Assembly: GCA_019234945.1 (NCBI GenBank)
Contig: JAFAKX010000064.1
Location: 1 to 32,733, forward strand
Reading direction: 5' to 3'
Origin: Silvibacterium sp.
GTDB taxonomy: Bacteria > Acidobacteriota > Terriglobia > Terriglobales > Acidobacteriaceae
Length of the DNA: 32,733 bases
In this document: positions 16,107-25,500 of the stretch, piece after piece
How positions within the stretch are numbered: the stretch's first letter is position 1
Layout: each line of letters opens with the position of its first letter
The notes under the pieces: generated by a model
What the model was told of the DNA's origin: nothing
The model's input: only the letters and a program-made list of their open reading frames with translations
Database searches by the model: none
Made by a program: the position numbers and the translations under genes

Positions 16107-16144
16107 GTTTAGGGAGCGATGCATGATTAGGAACACTAGCCTAA
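16090..16144. promoter_or_regulatory. Cluster of five TTAGG/CCTAA boxes upstream of export gene
   Basis: TTAGG occurs at 16090, 16109 and 16127, and its complement CCTAA at 16102 and 16140, all within 55 bases. They pair into inverted repeats: TTAGGA/TCCTAA with a 5-base spacer, CCTAA/TTAGG with a 2-base spacer, and TTAGG/CCTAA with an 8-base spacer. The cluster overlaps the end of the GT2 gene and lies 57-111 bases before the start of the export gene. It looks like a multi-site operator or an alternative-pairing RNA leader. Confidence 0.5.
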
Positions 16145-16200
16145 GACCACGGGAGTATGAAGGTACCCGGGCCGCTGAGCCAGCGCAGAAAGGCAGCCAC

Positions 16201-17244
16201 ATGAGACCCGCATTTCGGTCAAAACGGACAGCCGGCATCGCGCTGGCGATGAGCCTCGGCGCGCTCTATCTGGTGGCCCAGCAGCCTGCCGGGATTGCGA
16301 CGACACCGGCGCAAAGCGGGGCCCAGTCCCAGGCTCAAGACCAGCCGCCCACGCCGCAATTGAAGCTCAGTCCCGAAAAGCAGCTGCAGAAATTCGAACC
16401 CGCGATCGACGAAGAGTACACGCTGGGCGCGGGAGACGAGATCAGCCTGGATTTTCCCGGGCGTCCGGAGCTTTCGCGTAAATACATCGTGGGACCCGAT
16501 GGCCGCATCACGCTGCCGATCGCTGGACCGCTGATGGTGGCCAACCTTACGCGCGCCCAGGCCTCCAAGGCGATCGTTGATGCGCTCTCCTCGGACTACA
16601 ACAATCTCACCGTCACGGTGAACGTCGACAAGTACGGGTCGAACCGGGTGACGGTGCTCGGCAATGTGAAAACTCCCGGAGTGTTCTACTTCGACAGCAC
16701 GCCAACCCTGCTGGATGCGGTATCGCGGGGCGGTCTGCAATCGACGCCGTCAAACAAAGATGGCCTGCCCAACCGGGTGATGATTTATCGCGGCAATGAC
16801 CAGGTGATGGAGGTCGATCTCCGGGCTCTGCTGCGCGGCGGCAGCGCCATGGCCGATGTCCGTCTGCGCCGCAACGATATCGTCTTCGTTCCCTCGCAGG
16901 CCGATCAGTTCGTTACCGTGCTGGGAGAGGTCAAGACCCCGGGCGCGGTTCCGCTCACATCTGAGTCCACGCTCCCTTCGGTTCTTGCGCAGGCCGGAGG
17001 ACTGGGCGAAGGCGCAGGCCGGTCGCCCAATATCCAGATCATCCAGAAGAGCTCCGGCACCTCGCGGGTTATTCCTTGGAAGCAATTGATGACGCCGAGC
17101 GGCATTGCTGAAGTCAGGCTCCAGCCGGGCGACGTAGTCGTCGTTCCCCAAAGCGGTTTTTACAAGGCAACTTACTTCATCCAAAGGCTCAGTCCCATCA
17201 CCAGCCTGCTGACCGTGGGCCTGCTGGCGGGGGGAATTCCTTAG
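16201..17244 (+). CDS. Wza-type polysaccharide export protein (PES/SLBB domains), outer membrane
   Basis: A 347-residue export protein. The start is the ATG at 16201, with AGAAAGG seven bases upstream. Residues 1-31 are a signal peptide (basic start, then GIALAMSLGALYLVAQ). After a Gln/Pro-rich spacer comes the polysaccharide-export domain (EYTLGAGDEISLDFPGRPEL, VGPDGRITLPIAG), then two SLBB repeats (about 137-220, VTVLGNVKTPGVFYFD; about 235-320, VTVLGEVKTPGAVPLT). The C-terminus is a short hydrophobic segment (SPITSLLTVGLLAGG). Wza-like proteins form the outer-membrane channel for capsule or exopolysaccharide. No Cys is present, so the lipoprotein anchor of classical Wza is missing. The next gene encodes the matching inner-membrane co-polymerase. 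Confidence 0.93.
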   Translation: MRPAFRSKRTAGIALAMSLGALYLVAQQPAGIATTPAQSGAQSQAQDQPPTPQLKLSPEKQLQKFEPAIDEEYTLGAGDEISLDFPGRPELSRKYIVGPDGRITLPIAGPLMVANLTRAQASKAIVDALSSDYNNLTVTVNVDKYGSNRVTVLGNVKTPGVFYFDSTPTLLDAVSRGGLQSTPSNKDGLPNRVMIYRGNDQVMEVDLRALLRGGSAMADVRLRRNDIVFVPSQADQFVTVLGEVKTPGAVPLTSESTLPSVLAQAGGLGEGAGRSPNIQIIQKSSGTSRVIPWKQLMTPSGIAEVRLQPGDVVVVPQSGFYKATYFIQRLSPITSLLTVGLLAGGIP

Positions 17245-17341
17245 TGATTTCTGCGGTAACTAATTTGCCACGTCTCCGGATCGAGAGAGGTTTCAGCTCG
17301 ATTTTGTTCCGGCAGAACAGGACTTCAAGGACCCGGATCAA

Positions 17342-19546
17342 ATGTACATAACTCCACGACAATTCGAACCGCAGCAGCCCACCAAGTTGCCGCCGGCGCC
17401 GCCCCGGCCCTCGACGGCGGGGAACGGGGCCGGGTTCCGGATCAATGTACTCCACAGCCTCAAGATTCACGCCATCACCGCGAGCATTATCGCCATTGTG
17501 ACCTGCGGACTGGGCCTGGCCGTGCTCCTGCGCCATAAGGCCACGTACACCGCAACGGCCATCATCTATGTCTCCCCGAACTTCCCCAAGACGCTGACCG
17601 ATGACCGCGAGCAGCAGTACCAGTACGAGAGTTACATCCAGCAGGAGATGCACACGGTCACGCGCTACGACGTCATGGCCGATTCCATCAAGAAGCTGCC
17701 GGCCGGAACCTGGCGGTTCCCCGGCGAAACCGAACAGTCTGCGGTCGCGCGCCTGCAGAGCTCGCTCGATATCGTGCGCATCGGCGCCACCTATCAGGTG
17801 GGCATCACCCTGATGGGCAGAAGTCCCAACAATCTTGCTGAGATCGCAAACGCCGTAGCCAACACCTACGTCGAAAAGGCCAAGGACGAGGAGTTCTACG
17901 GGCGCGATCAGCGCCTGGAAACGCTGCGCCAGGAGCGCGCACGCCTTCAGTCCGATCTCGATTCATCGCTCCAGGAGCAGGCCCAGATCGCGCGCTCCCT
18001 CGGTGTGGCGATCGTGAACGGAGAGGGCGCGAATCCTTTCGACAGCCAGCTGGATAAGATGCGGAGCGATCTTGCCACGGCTCATGGGCAGCGCATCCAG
18101 GCCGAAGCACAGCTTTCTTCGCTCGAAACCGGAGATCCGTCGGCGCCGAACTCCGCCCTGAGTGCAGCGGCCGATGAGATTATCGCCACCGATCCGCAGC
18201 TCAATGCTCTCAAAACCTCGCTCGGCCAGAAGCGCAGCGAGCTGCTTGGAACCCTTGCCGGGCTTACGCCGAACAACCCACTTCGGAAGCAGACCGAGGA
18301 GCAGCTGGCTGAAACCGAGGCGGCGCTGCAGAAGATGCAGTCCAGCCTGAGGGCCAAAGCCGCCTCGCGCCTGGAACAAAAACTCCACTCCGAGGTCAAT
18401 CGCTCGGCCACCATCGAATCCAGGCTGCTCCACGAGCTGCAGTCGCAGACCACGAGCGCCACCAGCGCAACACCGAAGATCCAGCGTTCGGAGGAGATCA
18501 AGGCCGATATCGCACGGCTGCAGGCGCGTTACAACCTGATTGACGAGCGCATCGGCAACCTCGAGCTCGAGAGCAGCTCGCCGGGCTCTGTCCACATCTT
18601 CCAGCCGGCGTTGCCTCCGCTCGGTCCGGAGCCGAGCAAGGCTCATAAATACCTGTTGCTGCTGTTCCCGATCTCGATCCTGTTCGGCGTGGTTGCTGCG
18701 GTGCTCTTTGACCTGCTCGATCCGCGCCTTTATACGGGCGCCGACGTTGAGGCCATGATGGGCTTCGCTCCTGTCGGTGTTCTGTTTGATGACCGCGAAG
18801 TTACGCAACTGGTCTATGACGAGTGCGCCCTGCGCATGGCGGCCGGCATCGATCACGCGGCTCATTCTGCGGGCGTGCGTACCTTCGTCTTGACGGCCGT
18901 GACCGCGGGCGCCGGCACTACGAGCATCGTGAGCCAGTTGGGCAGCACGCTGGCCAAGCTCGGTCGGAAGACGCTGACCGTCGACGCCTCTGGCAACAGC
19001 AACCCGGTCGCTTATGCCACGGTGGACCTTCCGGACCCGGCCAGATCGAATTTCGCGGGTGAGATGACCGGCACCGAGCTTCAGTCCGCGGTTGTAACCC
19101 AGCCGCTCACCTCGAAGTTGACGCCGCTTGCCACCAGCTTCATGGCCAAGGCCTTTCAGGAGCTGACCAACGAGTACGACATTGTGCTCATCGACGCAGC
19201 CCCGATCCTTGCCTCGGCCGAAACCGAGTACCTTGCCCGCTTCGCCGACGTCACCATCCTGGTCGGCGAGTCGGCCCGGACGAAGAAGGGGGAACTGAGG
19301 CGCGCGGCGCGGCTCCTCGAGCGGCTCAACGTCAGCGGCGTCGCTGTCATCATCAACAAGGTGGGCCTGCTGCGCGCCGAAAAAACGCTCAGGCGCGATA
19401 TCGACGAGTTCGAGGCCCGCGTCAACAAGATGAACCTGCGGTGGCACCCGAAGTATCACCGCACAGAAGCCACGCCTTTTACTCCCTTCGTCACGAAAGA
19501 CAACGTGGTGGACGCGGAAGAGGTTCCCGCCGCACGGGAAGCATGA
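17342..19546 (+). CDS. Wzc/GumC-type polysaccharide co-polymerase with degenerate tyrosine-kinase-like domain
   Basis: A 734-residue inner-membrane protein. After a Pro-rich start there is a Wzz domain with TM1 (ITASIIAIVTCGLGLAVLL), long periplasmic coiled coils (about 170-430), and TM2 (KYLLLLFPISILFGVVAAVLF) preceded by a Pro-rich segment. The cytosolic part (about 500-700) has the BY-kinase/MinD fold, but the P-loop reads G523-A-G-T-T-S528 with Thr where Lys is needed. Walker A' continues with Ser after Asp548, while Walker B VLIDAAP (Asp618) is kept. The C-terminal tail lacks a tyrosine cluster. It should still set polymer length and export with the Wza protein, but ATP-dependent tyrosine kinase activity is doubtful. 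It ends 27 bases before the PKS/NRPS gene. Confidence 0.92.
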   Translation: MYITPRQFEPQQPTKLPPAPPRPSTAGNGAGFRINVLHSLKIHAITASIIAIVTCGLGLAVLLRHKATYTATAIIYVSPNFPKTLTDDREQQYQYESYIQQEMHTVTRYDVMADSIKKLPAGTWRFPGETEQSAVARLQSSLDIVRIGATYQVGITLMGRSPNNLAEIANAVANTYVEKAKDEEFYGRDQRLETLRQERARLQSDLDSSLQEQAQIARSLGVAIVNGEGANPFDSQLDKMRSDLATAHGQRIQAEAQLSSLETGDPSAPNSALSAAADEIIATDPQLNALKTSLGQKRSELLGTLAGLTPNNPLRKQTEEQLAETEAALQKMQSSLRAKAASRLEQKLHSEVNRSATIESRLLHELQSQTTSATSATPKIQRSEEIKADIARLQARYNLIDERIGNLELESSSPGSVHIFQPALPPLGPEPSKAHKYLLLLFPISILFGVVAAVLFDLLDPRLYTGADVEAMMGFAPVGVLFDDREVTQLVYDECALRMAAGIDHAAHSAGVRTFVLTAVTAGAGTTSIVSQLGSTLAKLGRKTLTVDASGNSNPVAYATVDLPDPARSNFAGEMTGTELQSAVVTQPLTSKLTPLATSFMAKAFQELTNEYDIVLIDAAPILASAETEYLARFADVTILVGESARTKKGELRRAARLLERLNVSGVAVIINKVGLLRAEKTLRRDIDEFEARVNKMNLRWHPKYHRTEATPFTPFVTKDNVVDAEEVPAAREA

Positions 19547-19573
19547 AATCCTGCAGCTCAACACCAGTTATGC

Positions 19574-22500
19574 ATGCCAAAGAACATCAACAATCCGCTT
19601 GGCGGCAACGATCCCTCATCGACGGCAGGGAGTCGCGCTCTCGCCCACGATACCGGTGAGGCCCTCGCGCAGAGCGTAACGCGGCTCTGGAAGGAGATCC
19701 TTGGCTTGCCGCGAACCGGCCTCGACGACAACTTCTTCGAAAGCGGCGGCACATCTCTTCTGGCAACGGTGCTGATCTCGAAGATCAACCAGGCGCTGCG
19801 TGAGGCTGGCCGCGACGAGCTGCCGATTGCCGCCATCTTCGAGCATCCCACGCTGCGCGCGATGACGACGTTGGTCGGCGGCGTGACCCTTCCCGCAGCT
19901 GCCACGGCCGCTGCCACCGCCGCGGAAAAGCCAGCCCACTCTCTGCCTTCATCTGCCATCGCGATCATCGGCATGACCGGGCGCTTTCCCGGAGCCAACA
20001 GCGTCGAGCAGTTCTGGACGAATCTCGCCGCAGGCGTCGAGTCCATCACCTTCTTCGATCGCGAGCAACTCGATGGTTTCGAGCGCGAACTGGCCGGTCG
20101 AACCGAAAGCTACGTCGCGTCGCGGCCGATCCTGGCCGACGCCGACAAGTTCGACGCCGCCTTCTTCGGTATCTATCCGAAAGAAGCAGCGCAGATGGAT
20201 CCGCAGCACCGCGTCTTTCTCGAATGTTGCTGGGAGGTGCTCGAGCGCGCAGGCTACGATCCTGCGCACACCACGCAATCGGTCGGGGTCTTCGCCGGAT
20301 GCAGCATGAATACCTATTTCATGCGCAATCTCGCGACCGGGCGCGAGTTCCTCGAAGACTTCACCGGAGCCTACCAGGTCGGCAACTACGTGACCATGAT
20401 GGGCAACGACAAGGACTTCCTGCCCACGCGCGTCAGCTATAAGCTGAACCTGCGCGGCCCGAGCATGACCGTACAGAGCGCCTGCTCGACAGCGTTGGTT
20501 GCCGTCTGCCAGGGCGCGCAAAGCCTGCTGACCGGCAGCTGCGACATGGCGCTCGCAGGCGCTGTCTCCATCACGGTTCCGCAGCATCGGGGGTACATCC
20601 CACAGGAAGGCGGCCTTGCCTCGCTCGACGGCCATTGCCGGCCGTTTGACCGCAATGCGAGCGGGACGGTCTTCGGTTCGGGCTCGGCCGTGGTGCTGCT
20701 CAAGCGTCTTGAGAACGCTGTTGCCGACGGCGACCAGGTGCTGGCCGTCATCCGCGGCTTTGCGCTCAACAACGACGGCTCGGTAAAGGTTGGATACACC
20801 GCGCCCAGCGTCGACGGGCAGGCGCAGGTCATCCAGCGCGCGCAGAAGATGGCCGGAGTGCCCGCGGAATCGATCACCTACATCGAAGCGCACGGCACAG
20901 GTACGCCGCTCGGCGATCCAATTGAAATTGCGGGACTCAACAAGGCATTCCGGACGTCAACGTCTGCCGCGAATTTCTGCTCGATCGGGACGGCGAAAGC
21001 CAACGTGGGGCATCTCGATGTGGCCGCCGGCGGCGTGGGCCTGATCAAGACGGTGCTGCAGATCCAGAACCGCACCATCCCCGGCCTGCTGCATTTCGAG
21101 GAGCCGAACCCGCATCTCGAACTCGACAACAGCCCGTTCTATTTCACGCGCAGGCTTGAGCCGTGGCAGTCGAATGGATCGCCGCTGCGCGCAGGTGTAA
21201 GTGCTTTCGGCGTTGGCGGCACGAATGCACATGTCGTTGTCGAGGAACCTCCGCAGGTTGAGCCGTCGGACGCAGGACGCGAGCAACAGGTGCTGGTCTG
21301 GTCGGCAAAGACGCCGGGCGCCTTAACGAACCTGACGCAATCGCTCTCCGAGCACTTCGCGCAGCATCCGGAGCAGAATTTCGCCGACGCGGCATGGACG
21401 CTCGAAACCGGGCGCAGCCGTCATCATTTCCGGCGCGCCCTGGTGGCGGGTTCGACGCAGGAAGCAGCCGCGATCCTCACCGCCGGCGATTCGGCAGCCG
21501 TGATCAAGCAGGACAAGCCCTTCGAGAACCCCTCGGTCGTGTTCTGCTTCCCAGGTCAGGGCGTTCAGTCCATCAGCATGGGCCGCAGGCTCTACGAATC
21601 GGAGCCAGTCTTCCGTGAGGCACTGACGCGGTGCAGCGAACTGCTTGCGCCGGCGCTGGGCGCAAGCCTGCTTGACGTGATCTATCCTGCCGAGGCGACG
21701 CCGGAGGCGCAGACGCGGCTCAACCAGACGCTCTACGCGCAGCCGGCGATTTTCAGCTTCGAGTATGCTCTTGCGCAGTTGTGGCTCTCGTGGGGAATCC
21801 GGCCCGCGGCGATGGTTGGGCACAGCGTGGGCGAATATGTTGCTGCCTGCCTCGCCGGAGTCTTCCCGCTCGAAGACGGGCTGCGCCTGATTGCGGCGCG
21901 TTGCCGCCTGATGCAGGACCTGCCACGCGGGTCCATGCTCGCGGTCCGCAAGGACGAGGCGACAGTCGCGAGCCTCATACCCGACGACCTCGATCTTGCC
22001 GCGGTCAACAGCCCGCAGCTTTGCGTTGTCTCCGGACCCGACGCCGCGATCGATGCGTTCATTCAGAAGCTCGATGCCGAGAAGATCGTTACTCGCCGGC
22101 TTGCCACCTCGCACGCCTTCCACAGCCGCATGGTTGAGCCCGCGCTCGCGCCTTTTGCCGAGGTTGTCCGCACGATTAAATTTTCGGAGCCGTCGATCCC
22201 GTATGTCTCCACACTGACCGGTAGCTGGGCGACGCTCGCCGAAGTCTCGAAAGCTGACTACTGGACGAGCCAGCTTCGCCACACCGTGCGCTTTGCCGAT
22301 GCCGTCCGTGAGCTGCTCAAAACGCCCGAGCGCATCATGCTCGAAGTCGGCCCGGCGGAGACACTGGTGCCGCTGATCCGCCAGACGGCGGGATCCGGAT
22401 CCGGACCAGGTTCCATGGTTGCGCTTTCGTCACTCGGCTCGGCGCGCGACAACACGCCCGAAGACAAGGTCGTTCTGTCGGCGCTGGGCGCGCTGTGGAC

Positions 22501-25500
22501 GCTGGGCGCAAGTCCCGACTGGGCTGCATTCCATGCCGGATACCGGCGACGTCGCGTCCTTTTGCCCACGTATCCGTTTGAGCGCCAGCGGCACTGGGTG
22601 GAGGCGCCGGCACGGGTTACGACTGCACAGGTTCCACAGCTCCCCGCCATTCAAGCCATCTCTGTGCCCGCAACAGTTACAAATACTTTACCCGCTTCAC
22701 CGCTTGAGGTTCTTTCAATGCCCACTTCTGCCGCGCAGTCCGAGACCATGCTGACCGAACTGAAAACGTTGATCGCCGATCTCTCCGGCACCGATCTTGG
22801 CGACGCGGAGGCCGAGGCCTCTTTCCTCGAACTTGGCTTCGACTCGCTCTTCCTTACTCAACTTACGCAGGCTATTCAGAGCAAGTTTCGCGTAAAGCTC
22901 ACCTTCCGGCAGATCATGGAGAGCTATCCCACGCTCGGAGCCCTGGCCGCACATCTCGATGCGACCGTCGCGCCTGAACTGCGCAGCGCGCCTGCTTCGC
23001 CAGCGACTCCGGCACAGGCCGTTCCCTCGGTTCCCGCGAATACTGCCGCGCCTGCTCCAGTGCTCTTGACTGCTCCGTTTGCGGCATCGCCCGCGGCAGC
23101 AGCAGGATCCTACGAAGCGCTCTTCGCCAGCCAGATGCAGGCTCTTACATCTCTCTTCCAGCAGCAGATGGCAATTCTGCAGGGCCATGCGGCACCGGTC
23201 GTGCCATCTGTGCCTGCCGTGGCTACAAATATTGCGGCTCTGGCACAACAAATAGCAGTTTCGGTTACAAATAATGCTCCGGCTGCCCCAGCACTAACGC
23301 AGACTGCCGCTGCGCCCGCTCCAGTCGCCGCGGCCAAGCCTGCGAAGTCGGCCTACACGCCTTTCAAGCCGCTTCAGCGCGGCGAAACCGGCGGACTGAA
23401 CCCGGTCCAGGAGAAATACCTCAAGGCCCTGATGGAGCGTTACAGCCAGCGGACGCCCGGTTCCAAGCGCTTTACGCAAAAGCACCGCGGAGTCTTCGCC
23501 GATGGGCGGGTCGTCTCCGGCTTCAACGCGCAGACCAAAGAGGTCGTCTATCCGCTCGTCGTCAACAAAGCCTCGGGCGCCTACCTCTGGGACAATGACG
23601 GCAACCGCTACGTCGACATCCTCAATGGCTTCGGGGCGATCCTGTACGGCCACTCGCCGGAGTTCATCACCGATGCTGTCCGCAGGCAGCTCGACCTCGG
23701 CTTCGCCATCGGGCCGCAGACAGAGCTTACCGGCACCTGCTCCGAGCTCGTGCGTGAGTTGACCGGGATGCAGCGCGTCACATTCTGCAACACCGGATCG
23801 GAGGCCGTGATGGGAGCGATGCGTCTGGCGCGCACTGTCACGGGACGCAATCTTGTAGTCCTCTTCACCGGTGATTATCACGGCAGCTTCGATGAAGTGC
23901 TGGTGAAGGCTGTGGGCAACCGGCGCTCGATGCCGGTTGCGCCGGGTATCCCGCGCGAGAGCGTCGCGAATATCCTCGTGCTCGACTACGGCACGCCGGA
24001 AAGCCTCGAAGTGATTCGGCAGCGCGCCGACGAAATTGCCGCGGTGCTCGTCGAACCGGTGCAGAGCCGGCATCCCGAGCTGCGCCCGGCCGAGTTTCTG
24101 CGCGAGGTGCGGAAGATCACCGAGCAGAGCGGCTCCTGCCTCATCTTCGACGAGGTTGTGACCGGGTTTCGCACGCACGCCGGCGGCATGCAGGCGGTCT
24201 ATGGCATCCGCGCCGACCTGGCGACCTACGGCAAAGTGGTCGCGGGCGGCCTTCCCGTCGGCGTGATTGCCGGCAGCCCCGCCTACATGGACGCGCTCGA
24301 CGGAGGCCAGTGGCAGTACGGCGACGACTCGTTCCCGCAGGTGGGCGTTACGTTCTACGCCGGAACGTTCATGCGACATCCGCTGGCGCTCGCCGCGGTG
24401 CGCGCGAGCCTCGAGCACATCAAAGAGTCCGGACCGGCGCTACAGACCGATCTCGCCGCGAAGACTGCGTCGCTCGTGGCCGATTTGAACGCGATGTTCC
24501 GGGAGTTCTCGTATCCAACCACGATCGAGACGTTCTCCTCGTGGTTCTTCATGAGCGCGCCGACGGAGCCGAAGCTTGCGCGCCTGCTCTACTACCATCT
24601 GCGAGAAAAGGGCATTCACATCCAGGAAGGCTTCCCATGCTTCCTGACAACAGCGCACACCGACGGCGATCTCGATTTCGTCCGTGATGCCTTCCGGTCG
24701 AGCCTGAAAGAAATGGTGGCCGGGCAGGCGATCGGGCACGCCGATGACCTCACACGAGCCGCGGTGCCCGAGAAGGCTGAACCCGCTGCTGCGCCTGAGC
24801 AACATATTGACCGCGACATCGCCATCACCGAGCCGCAGCGCGAGATCCTCTTCGGCACGCAGCTGGGCGATGAGGCCAACTGCTCATTCAATGAAGGCAC
24901 GTCGCTGCGCCTCAATGGCCAACTCGATGAAGCGGCCTTCGTCCGCAGCCTGGAACAGATCGTTGCAAGGCACGAGGCGCTGAGGGCCGTGATCCGCGTA
25001 GACGGTGACACGGTGCACATCTCGGCGGAGATCCCGCTGCCGCTCGAGCGCGAAGACCTGAGCGAACTCGGTCCGGATAGCCGCGATGCCAGGCTGAAGG
25101 AACTGGTGCACGCGCAGGCCTCGACGCCGTTCGACCTGCAGCATGGCCCGCTTTTCCGCACGCGCCTGGTGAAGTTCTCGCCCACGGAGCACGTCTTCAT
25201 ATTTACCGCCCATCACATCATCTTCGATGGATGGTCGACCAACGTCCTCTACTCGGAACTCGCTGAGCTCTATAACTCCGCCGTCGCCCAAAAGCCGGAA
25301 TCGCTGCCCGCACCGCTGGCCTTCAGCAAATACGCGGCCGACGAGAATGCGCGGCACGCATCGGAAGAAAACAGCGCCGTCGAGGCTTACTGGCTCAACG
25401 AGTTCAGCACGCTCCCCTCGGTGTTGCAACTGCCGACGGACCGTCCTCGTCCGGCGATGCGCGGCAACGCGGGCGCAACCAGGCGCTTTGTCTTTCCGCC

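Noticed and set aside
17963-19564. 533-codon minus-strand open frame opposite the Wzc-like gene
   Set aside because: Arg/Gln/His-rich low-information translation with no motif; a shadow of the coding strand.
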